Shown here piece by piece: positions 1 to 9,777 of a stretch of DNA of 64,000 bases. The notes below the pieces were generated by a model. It was not told the origin of the DNA, did no database searches, and saw nothing but the letters and a program-made list of their open reading frames with translations. Origin of the DNA: Salinarimonas rosea DSM 21201 (GTDB lineage: Bacteria; Pseudomonadota; Alphaproteobacteria; Rhizobiales; Beijerinckiaceae). Each line of letters opens with the position of its first letter. Position 1 is the first letter of the stretch. A program made the translations under genes and the position numbers. The stretch is taken from assembly GCF_000429045.1 (NCBI RefSeq), contig NZ_AUBC01000007.1, positions 213,614 to 277,613 on the forward strand, given 5' to 3'.

Positions 1-1028
1 GCGAGCGCGACGAAGGGCCTCAGCCGCGGGGCCTCCTCGGCCGAGATCGACGGGAAGTTCACCGCGTTCTCGACGCCGCCGGTCAGCAGGTAGGTCGACA
101 TCTGCTCGGCCACCTGCAGCGCCACGTTCTCCTGCGCCTCGGTGGTCGACGCGCCCAGATGCGGCGTGCAGACGACGTGCGGGTGGCCGAAGAGCGGGTT
201 CTCGGTTGCCGGCTCCTGGGCGAACACGTCGAAGGCGGCGCCGGCGACATGGCCCTCGTCGAGCAGCTCGCGCAAAGCGGCCTCGTCGACGAGCCCGCCG
301 CGGGCGCAGTTGACGATGCGCACGCCCGGCTTCGTCCGCGCCAGCGCCTCGCGGGACAGGATGTTGCGGGTGCGATCGGTGAGCGGCACGTGCAGCGTGA
401 TCACGTCGGCGCGGGCCAGCAGCTCGTCGAGCTCGACCTTCTCGACCCCGAGCTCCAGCGCCCGCTCGGGCGACAGGAACGGGTCGAACGCGATCACCCG
501 CATGTGCAGGCCGATGGCGCGGTTCGCCACGATCGAGCCGATATTGCCGCAGCCGATCACGCCGAGCGTCTTCGAGGTGATCTCGACGCCCATGAAGCGG
601 TTCTTCTCCCACTTTCCGGCCTGCGTGGAGGCATCGGCCTGCGGGATCTGGCGGGCGAGCGCGAACATCATGGCGATGGCGTGCTCGGCGGTGGTGATCG
701 AGTTGCCGAAGGGCGTGTTCATCACGATCACGCCCCGGGTCGTGGCGGCGGGGATGTCGACGTTGTCGACGCCGATGCCGGCGCGGCCGATCACCCGAAG
801 GCGCGTCGCACGCTCGAGCAGCTTCGGCGTGACCTTGGTGGCCGAGCGGATGGCGAGGCCGTCGTAGTCGCCGATGATCTCGGCGAGGCGGTCCTTGTCC
901 CGGCCGAGGTCGGGCTGGAAGTCGACGGCGACGCCGCGATCCTGGAAGATCTTGACGGCAGCGGGGGAGAGGGCGTCGGAGACGAGGACGCGCGGGGCGG
1001 AGGACTTGGCGGACGAAGGTGCGGACAT
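1..1028 (-). CDS. serA: D-3-phosphoglycerate dehydrogenase (3' end outside the window)
   Basis: Oxidises 3-phosphoglycerate with NAD to 3-phosphohydroxypyruvate, the first step of serine biosynthesis in the cytoplasm. About 342 codons are visible. They contain the substrate-binding part and the complete Rossmann domain: the glycine-rich motif GVIGCGNIGS near residue 157, the catalytic Arg in CARGGLVDE near 240, the Glu in FAQEPA near 273 and the His in TPHLGAST near 289. The C-terminal ASB/ACT regulatory part expected for the long (about 525-residue) form lies beyond the left edge. The ATG at 1028 is followed by a short Ser/Ala-rich extension before the conserved VLVSDAL start. It lies downstream of serC on the same strand, separated by 211 bases that hold a dispersed repeat. 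Confidence 0.93.
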   Translation of the reverse strand, partial: MSAPSSAKSSAPRVLVSDALSPAAVKIFQDRGVAVDFQPDLGRDKDRLAEIIGDYDGLAIRSATKVTPKLLERATRLRVIGRAGIGVDNVDIPAATTRGVIVMNTPFGNSITTAEHAIAMMFALARQIPQADASTQAGKWEKNRFMGVEITSKTLGVIGCGNIGSIVANRAIGLHMRVIAFDPFLSPERALELGVEKVELDELLARADVITLHVPLTDRTRNILSREALARTKPGVRIVNCARGGLVDEAALRELLDEGHVAGAAFDVFAQEPATENPLFGHPHVVCTPHLGASTTEAQENVALQVAEQMSTYLLTGGVENAVNFPSISAEEAPRLRPFVAL

Positions 1029-1088
1029 GGGTCGGCGCTCCTGCGGGAATGGACGTCTGTCGGAATGCGGGTGCGGCGGCGGAGCCTT

Positions 1089-1236
1089 TCCTTCCCTGTA
1101 GGGGAAGGTGGCTCGCCGCGAAGCGGCAAGACGGATGAGGCGCGCCGCAGGCGCGATCCGCGAAGCGGATGCCCGGAACGGACCCCACCCCTGGTTCGCT
1201 TCGCGAACCATCCCCTCCCCTACAGGGAGGGAGAGG
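1089..1236. repeat. Dispersed palindromic intergenic repeat, copy 1
   Basis: The stretch between serC and serA opens with CCTTCCCTGTAGGGGAAGG and closes with a near-inverse copy, CCCCTCCCCTACAGGGAGGG. Between them are short dyads built on CGAAGCGG, GCGCCGCAGGCGC and TTCGCTTCGCGAA. The same end sequences recur at 9778, 16375 and 27208, always outside genes. It may fold in the serC-serA transcript. Confidence 0.7.
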
Positions 1237-1239
1237 AGG

Positions 1240-2412
1240 TCACGCGACGAGCGCCGCCTTCTCTTCCTCGAAGGCCCAGTCGAGCCAGGCGGTGAGCGCC
1301 TCGAGGTCGGCGCGCTCGACCGTGGCGCCGCACCAGATGCGCAGGCCCGGAGGCGCGTCGCGATAGGCGCCGATGTCGAAGGCGACGCCCTCGCCCTCGA
1401 GCCGGGAGACCATCTTCTTCGCCAGCGCCGCGACCGCCTCCTGGCCCAGCGCGACGATCTCGGGATCGTCGATCGTCAGGCACACGGAGGTGTTCGACAG
1501 CGTGGCCGGATCGCGGGCGAGGTTCGCCACCCAGTCCGCGCGCGCCACCCAGTCGTGGATCGTCCCGGCATTGGCGTCGGCGCGGGCGACGAGCCCGTCG
1601 AGGCCGCCGATCGACTTGGCCCAGGCGAGCGCGTCGAGATAGTCCTCGACCGCGAGCATGGAGGGCGTGTTGATGGTCTCGCCCTTGAAGATGCCCTCGA
1701 TCAGCTTGCCGCCCTTGGTCAGGCGGAAGATCTTCGGCAGGGGGCGGGGCGGCTTGAAGCTCTCGAGCCGGGCGACGGCGCGGGGCGAGAGGATCAGCAT
1801 GCCGTGGGCGGCCTCGCCGCCGAGCACCTTCTGCCAGGAGAAGGTGACGACGTCGAGCTTGTCCCAGTCGAGCCGCTGCGCGAAGGCCGCGGAGGTCGCG
1901 TCGCAGATCACGACGCCCTCGCGCTCGGCGGGGATCCAGTCGGCGTTCGGCACGCGCACGCCCGAGGTGGTGCCGTTCCAGGTGAAGACCACGTCGCGGG
2001 TCGCCGCGTCGACCTGCGACAGGTCGGGCAGGAAGCCGTAGTCGGCGGTGATCACCCGCGCGTCCTCGAGCGCGAGCTGCTTCACCGCGTCGGTGACCCA
2101 GCCCTCGCCGAAGCTCTCCCAGGCGAGCATGTCGACGCCGCGGGCGCCGAGCATGGTCCACATCGCCATCTCGACGGCCCCGGTGTCGGAGGCCGGCACG
2201 ATGCCGATGCGGTAGTCGTCGGGAACCCGCAGCACCTCGCGGGTGAGGTCGATCGCCTGTGCGAGCTTGGTCTTGCCGACCTTGGCGCGGTGGGAGCGGC
2301 CGAGCGCCGCGTCCTCCAGGGCCTGGAGGGTCCAGCCGGGGCGCTTGGCGCAGGGGCCGGACGAGAAGTAGGGCGCGCGCGGGCGCGCCTCGGGGGCGTG
2401 GTGTCGTGTCAT
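1240..2412 (-). CDS. serC: Phosphoserine aminotransferase
   Basis: PLP-dependent transamination of 3-phosphohydroxypyruvate with glutamate to phosphoserine, the second step of serine synthesis. The 390-residue product has the family opening [13 protein letters not shown] near residue 15 and the PLP lysine in [15 protein letters not shown], as in the alphaproteobacterial type of SerC. ATG 2412 is preferred because GGAAGG lies about 12 bases upstream; ATG 2424 in the same frame follows that GGAAGG with no spacer and would add four residues. The open frame continues upstream to 2529 but that part has no family similarity. It is transcribed with serA downstream and divergently from the c-di-GMP gene. 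Confidence 0.94.
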   Translation of the reverse strand: MTRHHAPEARPRAPYFSSGPCAKRPGWTLQALEDAALGRSHRAKVGKTKLAQAIDLTREVLRVPDDYRIGIVPASDTGAVEMAMWTMLGARGVDMLAWESFGEGWVTDAVKQLALEDARVITADYGFLPDLSQVDAATRDVVFTWNGTTSGVRVPNADWIPAEREGVVICDATSAAFAQRLDWDKLDVVTFSWQKVLGGEAAHGMLILSPRAVARLESFKPPRPLPKIFRLTKGGKLIEGIFKGETINTPSMLAVEDYLDALAWAKSIGGLDGLVARADANAGTIHDWVARADWVANLARDPATLSNTSVCLTIDDPEIVALGQEAVAALAKKMVSRLEGEGVAFDIGAYRDAPPGLRIWCGATVERADLEALTAWLDWAFEEEKAALVA

Positions 2413-2574
2413 CGCGGTGTCCATCCTTCCAGATGGGCGCCTCTCGGTGGGGAGAGGTGTCCCGCCGACGGGTATGCGCCCGCCGGGCGGAACGGTCAAG
2501 CCGTGCGGTTTTCCCGATCTGGATCGCACCCTGCAGCGACGTTAATTCACCTTTGCTAAAGAACGGTCCGGCAT

Positions 2575-2584
2575 CCTACGTAGG
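2575..2584. promoter_or_regulatory. Perfect 10-base palindrome in the serC/c-di-GMP divergent promoter
   Basis: CCTACGTAGG is a perfect inverted repeat 54 bases before the c-di-GMP gene start. About 30 bases further upstream, TTAA-N7-TTGC at 2542 is a partial match to the CtrA consensus. No regulator can be assigned from sequence alone. Confidence 0.2.
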
Positions 2585-2637
2585 TCGTCACCACTGCACG
2601 GCCGCAACCAGCGCTGCACGGTACGGGGGAGTTGCTG

Positions 2638-4905
2638 ATGAAGGCGCGTCGCGAGCCGCATGCCGACGAGGCCGACGGAGCCACGGTGCGGGCGGTGCTC
2701 GAAGGGGTCGGAGACGGGGCGGGAGACGAGAGGCGGATGACGCGGGGTGTCGCAGGGCGCGAGTCCGCACCGCACTTCGGCACCCACGACGCCGTGATGG
2801 CGGCGCTCGACCGTCAGGCGATCGTCGCCGAGACCGACGCGCGGGGCGTCATCACGCGGGTGAACGCCGCGTTCTGCAGGATCAGCGGCTACTCGGCCGA
2901 CGAGCTGATCGGCCGGACGCACCGGGTGCTCAACGCGCGGGCCCATCCCCCCGGGTTCTTCGCCGCCCTGTGGCGGACGATCGCCGAAGGCGGCATCTGG
3001 CACGGCGAGATCTGCAACCGCCGCAGGGACGGCGCGCTCTACTGGGTCGACACGACGATCGTGCCCCGCCATGGCCCCACGGGCCGGATCGCCGGCTACC
3101 TCTCGGTGCGCTACGACATTACCGAGCGCAAGCGCACGGAGGCGGCGCTGGCCGAGGAAGTGCGCCGGCGCACGGCGGCGGAGACCCTCCTGCGCGAGGT
3201 GATCGACGCGGTGCCCGCCGGCATCGCCGCCTTCGATCCGCAGGATCGGCTCGTCCTGTCGAATGGCGCCTTCCGGCGCCTGCTCGGGCTCGGGCCGGCG
3301 ACCGCGATCGAGGGGCTCGACTTCCGCGAGATCGTCACGCGGGCGGCCGCGCAGGGGCGCTTCCTCGATGTCGGCCGCACGCCCCAGGCGGTCGAGGCCT
3401 GGCTCGACGGCCTGATGCGCGAGCGGGTCCGGCCGGGCCGGCGCCGGCTGCGGCGGCTCGCGGACGGGCGCTGGCTGCAGATCCGCGAGCGGCGCTCGCC
3501 GAGCGGGCACCGCGTCAGCATCGGCACCGACGTCACGGCGCTCAAGCGCGCCGAGCTCGCCGTGCGCGAACGGGCCGAGCGCGATCCGCTCACGGGGCTC
3601 CACAACCGCGCCGCCTTCGGCGAGCGGCTGGAACGCCTCGTCGGGCCGGGCCCGCGGGCGCGCCCGGGGGCGCTCGCCATCCTCGACCTCGACGGCTTCA
3701 AGAGGGTGAACGACAGCTTCGGCCACGACGTCGGCGACGGGCTGCTGCGGGAGGTCGCGCAGCGGCTCGCCGCGTCGATACGGCCGGGCGACGTCGTCGC
3801 GCGGCTCGGCGGCGACGAGTTTGCGATCCTGATGCCGGGCATTGCTAGCGAGGCGGCGCTCGAGCGGCTGCTCGCGGGGGTGCTGGAGCGTCTCGGCCTG
3901 CCGGTGGAGACCACCGGCCGGGCGCTGTTCCCGCGCGCCAGCGTCGGCTGCGCCTTCTTCCCCGAGCACGGCGCCTGCGCGCGCGAGGTGCTGAAGGCGG
4001 CCGATCTCGCGCTCTACGACGTCAAGGCACAGCGCCGGGCCGGCGCGCCGCGGGCCGAGGCCCCGGGCGGCTCGGCGCGGGTCTACGCGCCGGCGCTGGG
4101 CGAGCGCGAGGCGCGTCGCCAGGGTCTGGTCTCGGGACTGCGCGAGGCCCTCGCTGGACACGACATCTCCGTGGCGCTCCAGCCGCAGGTGTCCCTCGCC
4201 GACGGAACGCACGAGGGCTTCGAGGCCCTGGCGCGCTGGCGCCGGGCCGGCGCCTTCGTGCCGCCGAGTCTGTTTATCCCGGTGGCGGAGGACGCGAACC
4301 TCATCGGCGCCGTCGGCGCCGTCGTGCTCCACGAGGCGCTCGCGGCGACGCGTCGCCTCGTCGACGCCGGGCTCGAGCCGGGGCGGATCGCGGTCAACGT
4401 CGCGGCGGCGCAGCTGCGCGATGCGGGCTTCGTCGACCTCGTCGCCGACGCGCTCGCGCGCCACGGGCTCCCGGCGAGCCGGCTCGAGGTCGAGATCACC
4501 GAGACGGTGCTGCTCGACCGCGACGCGGGCACCATCGTCGCGGCACTGGAGCGGCTGCGCGGCATGGGCGTGGGGATCGCGCTCGACGATTTCGGCACCG
4601 GCTATGCATCGCTCTCGCATCTCAAGCGCTTCCCGGTCGACCGCCTGAAGATCGACCGCAGCTTCGTGGACGGCATCGACCGCGACGACGGCGCGCGCGC
4701 CCTCGTCTCGGGCATCGTCGGGCTCGCCCACGGCCTGTCCCTCGGCGTCGTCGCGGAGGGGATCGAGACGCCGCGGCAGCGCGCCATCCTCGCGGGCATG
4801 GGCTGCGACGTCGGGCAGGGCTACCTTTTCGCCGTGCCCCTCGCGCCGGAGAACGTGGCGGACTACCTGCGCCGGGCAGGCCGGGCAGCAGGCGCCGGAG
4901 GATGA
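2638..4905 (+). CDS. PAS-GGDEF-EAL bifunctional c-di-GMP turnover protein
   Basis: Likely makes and/or hydrolyses cyclic di-GMP. The 755-residue protein has no obvious membrane segment or signal peptide. After a charged leader come a PAS domain (about residues 50-165, VNAAFCRISGYSADELIG), a second divergent PAS (about 180-295), a GGDEF domain (about 310-470) and an EAL domain (about 485-745). The GGDEF signature is intact (ARLGGDEFAIL), and RPGD five residues upstream is a canonical RxxD inhibitory site. The EAL domain keeps FEALARW, DDFGTGYASL, KIDRSFV and AEGIET, so both activities look possible. ATG 2638 has GGGGGA about seven bases upstream; a TTG at 2632 is too close to it. The signal sensed is unknown. 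Confidence 0.92.
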   Translation: MKARREPHADEADGATVRAVLEGVGDGAGDERRMTRGVAGRESAPHFGTHDAVMAALDRQAIVAETDARGVITRVNAAFCRISGYSADELIGRTHRVLNARAHPPGFFAALWRTIAEGGIWHGEICNRRRDGALYWVDTTIVPRHGPTGRIAGYLSVRYDITERKRTEAALAEEVRRRTAAETLLREVIDAVPAGIAAFDPQDRLVLSNGAFRRLLGLGPATAIEGLDFREIVTRAAAQGRFLDVGRTPQAVEAWLDGLMRERVRPGRRRLRRLADGRWLQIRERRSPSGHRVSIGTDVTALKRAELAVRERAERDPLTGLHNRAAFGERLERLVGPGPRARPGALAILDLDGFKRVNDSFGHDVGDGLLREVAQRLAASIRPGDVVARLGGDEFAILMPGIASEAALERLLAGVLERLGLPVETTGRALFPRASVGCAFFPEHGACAREVLKAADLALYDVKAQRRAGAPRAEAPGGSARVYAPALGEREARRQGLVSGLREALAGHDISVALQPQVSLADGTHEGFEALARWRRAGAFVPPSLFIPVAEDANLIGAVGAVVLHEALAATRRLVDAGLEPGRIAVNVAAAQLRDAGFVDLVADALARHGLPASRLEVEITETVLLDRDAGTIVAALERLRGMGVGIALDDFGTGYASLSHLKRFPVDRLKIDRSFVDGIDRDDGARALVSGIVGLAHGLSLGVVAEGIETPRQRAILAGMGCDVGQGYLFAVPLAPENVADYLRRAGRAAGAGG

Positions 4906-4965
4906 GCCGGCGGCGCGATCGCCCCGGGTATCGGTGAGTTCGGGCCGCCGCGCCGGCGGCGGTGC

Positions 4966-6648
4966 TCACCGGCGCCGGGAGAGGGCCGCCTGGCGCAGGC
5001 CCGTCAGCGTCGCGGCCGGCGTGATCGTCTCCGGGTCGATGAGGAGGTGCAGGATCGCCGGCTTGCCCGAGGCGATCGCCCGCTCGAGGGCGGGCGCGAA
5101 GTCCTCCGTGCGCGTCACCGTCTCGCCGTGGCCGCCGAAGGCGCGGGCGTAGGCGGCGAAGTCGGGGTTCTGGAGCGCGGTCGCGACCACGCGGCCGGGA
5201 TATTCCCGCTCCTGGTGCATGCGGATCGTGCCGTACATGCCGTTGTCGACGACGACGACGAGGATCGCGAGGTCGTGCTGCACGGCGGTGGCGAATTCCT
5301 GGCCGTTCATCAGGAAGCAGCCGTCGCCGGCGAAGGCGACGACGGTACGCTCCGGGTGGACGCGCTTGGCAGCCACCGCGGCGGGCACGCCGTAGCCCAT
5401 CGAGCCCGAGGTCGGCGCGAGCTGCGTGCCGTAGCGGGTGAACGCGTGGAAGCGGTGGATCCAGGTGGCGTAGTTGCCGGCGCCGTTGCACAGGATCGCG
5501 TCCGCCGGCAGGACCTCGCCGAGGTGCGCCATAACGGCGCCCATCTGGAGGTCGCCGGGATGCGTGATCGCGCGCGGGTCGGACCATGCGACGTAGGCCG
5601 CGTGCGCCTCGTCGGCCGCGCCGGCCCAGGGGATCGTCGTCGGCGGCTGGACACCCTCCAGCGCGGCGGAGAAGGCGCTGGGCGCGGCGTTGATCGCGAG
5701 CCGCGGCCGGTAGACGCGCCCGAGCTCCTCGGGGTCCGGATGAACGTGGACGAGATCGACGCCGGGATCCGGGATACCGAAGAGCTCGTAGGACTGGCTC
5801 GGGATCTCGGAGAGCCGCCCGCCGACGGCGAGGACGAGGTCCGCCTCGCGGATGCGCGCCAGGAGCTGCGGGTTGACGCCCAGCCCGAGGTCGCCGGCGT
5901 AGCAGGGATGGTCGTGGGGAAACAGCATCTGCCGGCGGAACGTGCACGCGACCGGCAGCGCGAAGCGCTCGGCGAAGCGCACGAAGCGCTGCACGGCCGC
6001 CTCGTTCCAGCGCGCGCCGCCCAGCAGCGCGATCGGCCGCTTCGCCGCCCAGAGCAGCTTCTGAAGCTCCGCCATCTGCGACAGGCCCGGATGCGTCTCG
6101 ACGACGACGTGGGGCGGCGCGTCGGCGACGGCCGCCTCCTCGGTGAGCATGTCCTCGGGGAGCGCGATCACCACCGGGCCGGGCCGGCCGGAGGTGGCGA
6201 CGTGCCAGGCGCGCGAGACGATCTCGGGGATGCGCGCGGGGTCGTCGATCTCGGTCGCCCACTTGGCCATCGTGCCGAACACGGCGCGGTAGTCGAGCTC
6301 CTGGAAGGCCTCGCGCTCCTTCATCACGCGCGCGACCTGGCCGACGAAGAGGATCATCGGCGTCGAATCCTGGCGGGCGATGTGCAGCCCCGGCGAGGCG
6401 TTGGTCGCGCCCGGCCCGCGGGTGACGAAGCAGATCCCCGGCTTGCCGGTGAGCTTGCCGTGAGCCTCCGCCATCATCGCCGCCCCGCCCTCCTGGCGGC
6501 AGACGGTGAGCGCGACGTCCGCGTCGTGCAGGGCATCCAGCGCGGCGAGGTAGCTCTCGCCGGGAACGCAGAAGACGTGCGACGCGCCGTGGACCCGCAG
6601 CTGATCGACGAGGATCTGCCCGCCGGTGCGGAGGGGATGGGTGGTCAT
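4966..6648 (-). CDS. Acetolactate-synthase-like thiamine-pyrophosphate enzyme
   Basis: A 560-residue member of the ThDP-dependent decarboxylase/carboligase family. It has the PYR domain with catalytic Glu53 in CRQEGGAAMMAEAHGK, the VTRGPGATNA loop, a central FAD/nucleotide-type domain and the PP domain with GDGCFLMNGQEFATA for Mg-ThDP. ATG 6648 follows GGGAGTGACCTC, a good ribosome site; frames extending upstream to 6828 run into repeat sequence. No IlvH-like regulatory subunit is nearby. Instead it sits downstream of a CoA-transferase and glutaryl-CoA dehydrogenase, which argues for a catabolic 2-oxo-acid substrate rather than branched-chain amino-acid synthesis. The exact reaction is not determinable; 2-oxoadipate decarboxylation is one context-based possibility. 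Confidence 0.85.
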   Translation of the reverse strand: MTTHPLRTGGQILVDQLRVHGASHVFCVPGESYLAALDALHDADVALTVCRQEGGAAMMAEAHGKLTGKPGICFVTRGPGATNASPGLHIARQDSTPMILFVGQVARVMKEREAFQELDYRAVFGTMAKWATEIDDPARIPEIVSRAWHVATSGRPGPVVIALPEDMLTEEAAVADAPPHVVVETHPGLSQMAELQKLLWAAKRPIALLGGARWNEAAVQRFVRFAERFALPVACTFRRQMLFPHDHPCYAGDLGLGVNPQLLARIREADLVLAVGGRLSEIPSQSYELFGIPDPGVDLVHVHPDPEELGRVYRPRLAINAAPSAFSAALEGVQPPTTIPWAGAADEAHAAYVAWSDPRAITHPGDLQMGAVMAHLGEVLPADAILCNGAGNYATWIHRFHAFTRYGTQLAPTSGSMGYGVPAAVAAKRVHPERTVVAFAGDGCFLMNGQEFATAVQHDLAILVVVVDNGMYGTIRMHQEREYPGRVVATALQNPDFAAYARAFGGHGETVTRTEDFAPALERAIASGKPAILHLLIDPETITPAATLTGLRQAALSRRR

Positions 6649-6760
6649 GAGGTCACTCCCGAGCGGGGTTCGAACAGGGCCGGCACGCTCCGGCCCCATC
6701 GGGGCGGGGACGGCGAGCGGAGCGAGCCAGGGGCGGGGTCCCATGGCGCGACGCGTGGAA

Positions 6761-6846
6761 TTTCGGCTTCGCCGAAGCGCGCCTCGCGGCGCACCCCCTC
6801 CGTCTCGTCGCCTGCGGCGCCGATCCACCTCCCCCTATGGGGGAGG
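6761..6846. repeat. Dispersed palindromic intergenic repeat, variant copy 2
   Basis: Contains the dyad TTCGGCTTCGCCGAA at its left side and CCTCCCCCTATGGGGGAGG at its right side, with CCCTCCGTCTCG between. It resembles the repeats at 1089, 9778 and 16375 but with C-for-T changes in the end palindrome. It separates the CoA-transferase gene from the TPP enzyme gene. Confidence 0.6.
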
Positions 6847-6868
6847 AGCGGGAGGCTGGCGTCCGGCG

Positions 6869-8059
6869 TCATCCCCCGGCTCCCCAGGCTGGGTCGGCCA
6901 GGACCTCGTCCGTATGCGCCCCGAGCCCCGGAGAGGCTCGGCCGGACGCCTGGGGCGCGCCGTCGAGCACGATCGGGGAGCGCACCGACGGCACGCTGCC
7001 GCCGGCGACGTCGGGGGCCGGGAGGTCGAGGCGCATGGCGCGGGCGATCACCTGCGGGTCGGCGAAGACGTCGGCGACATTGTTGATCGGGCCGGCGGGG
7101 ACGCCCGCCGCCTCGCAGGAGGCCAGCAGGTCGGCGCGGGTCTTGCGGGCGGTGAGGCCCGACAGGAGCGCGATCAGCACGCCGCGGTTCGCCACCCGGT
7201 CGCGGTTCGTGAGGAAGCGCGGGTCCTCGCCGAGCGCCGGATCGCCGAGGAGTGCGCACAGCCGGCGATACTGCCCGTCGTTGCCGACCGCGATGATCGC
7301 GTGGCCGTCCGCGACGGGGAAGACCTGGTAGGGGACGATGTTGGGGTGGGCGTTGCCCATGCGCGTCGGCACCCCGCCGGAGACGAGGTGGTTCATCGCC
7401 TGGTTCGCGAGCACGCTCACCTGCGTGTCGAGCAGCGCCATGTCGACGTGCCCGCCCTCTCCCGTCAGCTCGCGCCGGCGCAAGGCCGCGAGGATGCCCA
7501 CCGTGGCGTAGACGCCGGTGAAGACGTCGGCGAAGGCCACGCCGATCTTCTGCGGCTCGCCGTCGGGCGCCCCGGTGAGGTCCATGATCCCGCCCATGCC
7601 CTGGATCATGAAGTCGTAGCCGGCGCGGTGGGCGTAGGGCCCGTCCTGGCCGAAGCCGGTGATCGAGCAGACGACGAGGCGCGGGTTGTGCGCCCTGAGG
7701 CTCGCGGCGTCGAGGCCGTACTTCACGAGCCCCCCGACCTTGAAGTTCTCGATGACGACGTCGGCGTGGGCGGCCAGCCGGCGCACCGTCTCCTGCCCCG
7801 CGGGCGTGGTGAAGTCGACCGCCACCGAGCGCTTGCCGCGGTTCGCCGCATGGAAATAGGCTGCCGCGTGCGGCGCGCCGTCGGCACCCGCGACGAACGG
7901 CGGCCCCCAGCCGCGGGTGTCGTCGCCCTCGCCGGGACGCTCGACCTTGACCACGTCCGCGCCGAGATCGGCGAGGAGCTGTCCCGTCCACGGCCCCGCG
8001 AGGATGCGCGCGAGCTCGAGGACCTTGATGCCGTGAAGGGGGCGCAGCGGGATGGTCAC
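6869..8059 (-). CDS. Family III CoA-transferase (CaiB/BaiF; possibly glutarate CoA-transferase)
   Basis: Moves CoA between acyl-CoA and a carboxylic acid. The 396-residue sequence has the family start LELARILAGPWTGQLLADLG, the VKVERPG loop and the likely catalytic Asp178 in AFADVFTGVYA, which forms the aspartyl-CoA adducts. Its start overlaps the stop of the small membrane-protein gene by ATGA, so the two are coupled. The glutaryl-CoA dehydrogenase just upstream makes a succinyl-CoA:glutarate CoA-transferase (SUGCT-like) role attractive, since that would feed glutaryl-CoA directly. Substrate is inferred from context only; other family members act on formyl-, mesaconyl- or carnitinyl-CoA. Confidence 0.88.
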   Translation of the reverse strand: MTIPLRPLHGIKVLELARILAGPWTGQLLADLGADVVKVERPGEGDDTRGWGPPFVAGADGAPHAAAYFHAANRGKRSVAVDFTTPAGQETVRRLAAHADVVIENFKVGGLVKYGLDAASLRAHNPRLVVCSITGFGQDGPYAHRAGYDFMIQGMGGIMDLTGAPDGEPQKIGVAFADVFTGVYATVGILAALRRRELTGEGGHVDMALLDTQVSVLANQAMNHLVSGGVPTRMGNAHPNIVPYQVFPVADGHAIIAVGNDGQYRRLCALLGDPALGEDPRFLTNRDRVANRGVLIALLSGLTARKTRADLLASCEAAGVPAGPINNVADVFADPQVIARAMRLDLPAPDVAGGSVPSVRSPIVLDGAPQASGRASPGLGAHTDEVLADPAWGAGG

Positions 8060-8481
8060 CTGAGCGGATCTCCGGTTCTCGATGGTATCGGACCGCGCGC
8101 CACGAACAGCGGCAGCAGCGCGAACGCCACCTGCCCGGCGAGCCCGAGCTGCGCGGGCAGCGTGGTGTAGGTCGCCCAGTGCGCGCCGGGCGTGCGCCCG
8201 AACAGGGCGACCGAGAGCCCCAGCTCCGCCAGGATCAGCAGCCCGAAGGCGAGCGTCCCCATGGCCGCCCGCGGCCCCAGCGCCGGCGGCACGGCGAAGC
8301 GGCGCACCAGCCGGCGCGCCGCGATCGCCGCGATCGCGAGGATCACCGGCAGCTCGACGATCACCGCGCCCACGTGCCCGAACGCCGGCGTCAGCACGAA
8401 GGCCCGCAGCGTCCCCAGCACGACGCCGGCGGCGAAGACCAGGGCGAAGTAGGCGAGGCCCGCGATGAGCGCGCGTCCCAT
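8056..8481 (-). CDS. Small four-helix membrane protein of unknown function
   Basis: 141 residues with about four hydrophobic stretches (near residues 5-27, 36-55, 73-93 and 108-127) separated by short Arg-rich loops, so an inner-membrane protein is likely. No family motif is recognised. It lies between glutaryl-CoA dehydrogenase (40 bases upstream) and the CoA-transferase (ATGA overlap), so it is co-transcribed with this acyl-CoA block. The start at 8481 gives the first helix directly, MGRALIAGLAYFALVFAAG. A role in transport or membrane association of the pathway is only a guess. Confidence 0.7.
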   Translation of the reverse strand: MGRALIAGLAYFALVFAAGVVLGTLRAFVLTPAFGHVGAVIVELPVILAIAAIAARRLVRRFAVPPALGPRAAMGTLAFGLLILAELGLSVALFGRTPGAHWATYTTLPAQLGLAGQVAFALLPLFVARGPIPSRTGDPLR

Positions 8482-8521
8482 AGCGTCCTCCCCACCAGCC
8501 TCCCCCGCGAGCCCGAGACGC

Positions 8522-9742
8522 TCAGAAGAAGGCCTGCAGCCCCGTCTGCGCGCGCCCGAGGATCAGCGCGTGGACGTCGTGCGTGCCCTCGTAGGTGTTC
8601 ACCGTCTCGAGGTTCGCGGCGTGGCGCATCACGTGGTACTCCTCCATGATGCCGTTGCCGCCGTGCATGTCCCGCGCGACCCGGGCGATGTCGAGCGCCT
8701 TGCCGCAATTGTTGCGCTTGACCAGCGAGATCATCTCCGGCGCCACGCGGCCCTCGTCGAAGAGGCGGCCGACCCGCAAGCTCCCCTGGAGGCCGAGCGC
8801 GATCTCGGTCTGCATGTCGGCGAGCTTCTTCTGGACGAGCTGCGTCTGCGCCAGCGGCCGGCCGAACTGGACGCGCTCGAGCGTGTAGGTCCGCGCGCGG
8901 TGCCAGCAATCCTCGGCCGCGCCCATCACGCCCCAGGAGATGCCGAAGCGGGCGCGGTTGAGGCAGCCGAACGGGCCCTTCAGGCCCGACACGTTCGGGA
9001 GCAGCGCGTCCTCGCCGACCTCGACGCCGTCCATGACGATCTCGCCGGTGATCGAGGCGCGCAAGCTGAGCTTGCCGCCGATCTTCGGGGCGGAGAGGCC
9101 CTTCATGCCCTTCTCGAGCACGAAGCCGCGGATCTTGCCCTCGTGCGCCTCGGACTTCGCCCACACGACGAAGACGTCGGCGATGGGGGAGTTCGAGATC
9201 CACATCTTGGCGCCGTTGAGCACGTAGCCGGTCGCCGTCTTCTTGGCGACCGTCTTCATGCCGCCGGGATCGGAGCCGGCGTCGGGCTCGGTCAGGCCGA
9301 AGCAGCCGACCCACTCGCCGGAGGCGAGCTTGGGCAGGTACTTCTTGCGCTGGGCCTCGTCGCCGTAGGCGTAGATCGGGTACATCACCAGCGAGGACTG
9401 CACGCTCATCATCGAGCGGTAGCCGGAATCGACCCGCTCGATCTCCCGCGCCACCAGCCCGTAGGCGACGTAGCTCGCGCCGGCGCAGCCGTATTCCTCG
9501 GGCAGCGTGACGCCGAGGAGGCCCGTCTCGCCCATCTTGGCGAACAGCGCGCGATCGGTCTTCTCCTCGCGATAGGCCTCGATCACGCGCGGCTGGAGCT
9601 CGGCCTGCGCGAACGCACGCGCCGCGTCGCGGATCATCCGCTCCTCGTCCGTGAGCTGATCCTCGAGCAGGAAGGGGTCCTCCCAGGCGAAGGCGCCGGG
9701 ATTCGGGGCGTCCTTGGGCGAGGTCTGGGCGAGAGCGGTCAT
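8522..9742 (-). CDS. gcdH: Glutaryl-CoA dehydrogenase
   Basis: FAD enzyme that oxidises and decarboxylates glutaryl-CoA to crotonyl-CoA, the shared end of lysine, hydroxylysine and tryptophan breakdown. The 406-residue protein has the acyl-CoA dehydrogenase motifs [16 protein letters not shown] and [15 protein letters not shown], and the C-terminal [20 protein letters not shown], in which the Glu is the catalytic base typical of this subfamily. ATG 9742 has AGAGGAC about eight bases upstream; the open frame to 9898 crosses a repeat and is not coding. It follows the aminoadipate-semialdehyde dehydrogenase gene on the same strand, consistent with one lysine pathway. Confidence 0.93.
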   Translation of the reverse strand: MTALAQTSPKDAPNPGAFAWEDPFLLEDQLTDEERMIRDAARAFAQAELQPRVIEAYREEKTDRALFAKMGETGLLGVTLPEEYGCAGASYVAYGLVAREIERVDSGYRSMMSVQSSLVMYPIYAYGDEAQRKKYLPKLASGEWVGCFGLTEPDAGSDPGGMKTVAKKTATGYVLNGAKMWISNSPIADVFVVWAKSEAHEGKIRGFVLEKGMKGLSAPKIGGKLSLRASITGEIVMDGVEVGEDALLPNVSGLKGPFGCLNRARFGISWGVMGAAEDCWHRARTYTLERVQFGRPLAQTQLVQKKLADMQTEIALGLQGSLRVGRLFDEGRVAPEMISLVKRNNCGKALDIARVARDMHGGNGIMEEYHVMRHAANLETVNTYEGTHDVHALILGRAQTGLQAFF

Positions 9743-9777
9743 GCGTGTCGTCCTCTTCGTACTGAGCCGCGCCCTGT

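Noticed and set aside
2542..4731. 729-codon open frame antisense to the c-di-GMP gene
   Set aside because: High GC leaves antisense frames open; it has Arg/Glu/Asp-rich shadow composition, no motif, and the sense strand encodes intact PAS-GGDEF-EAL domains.
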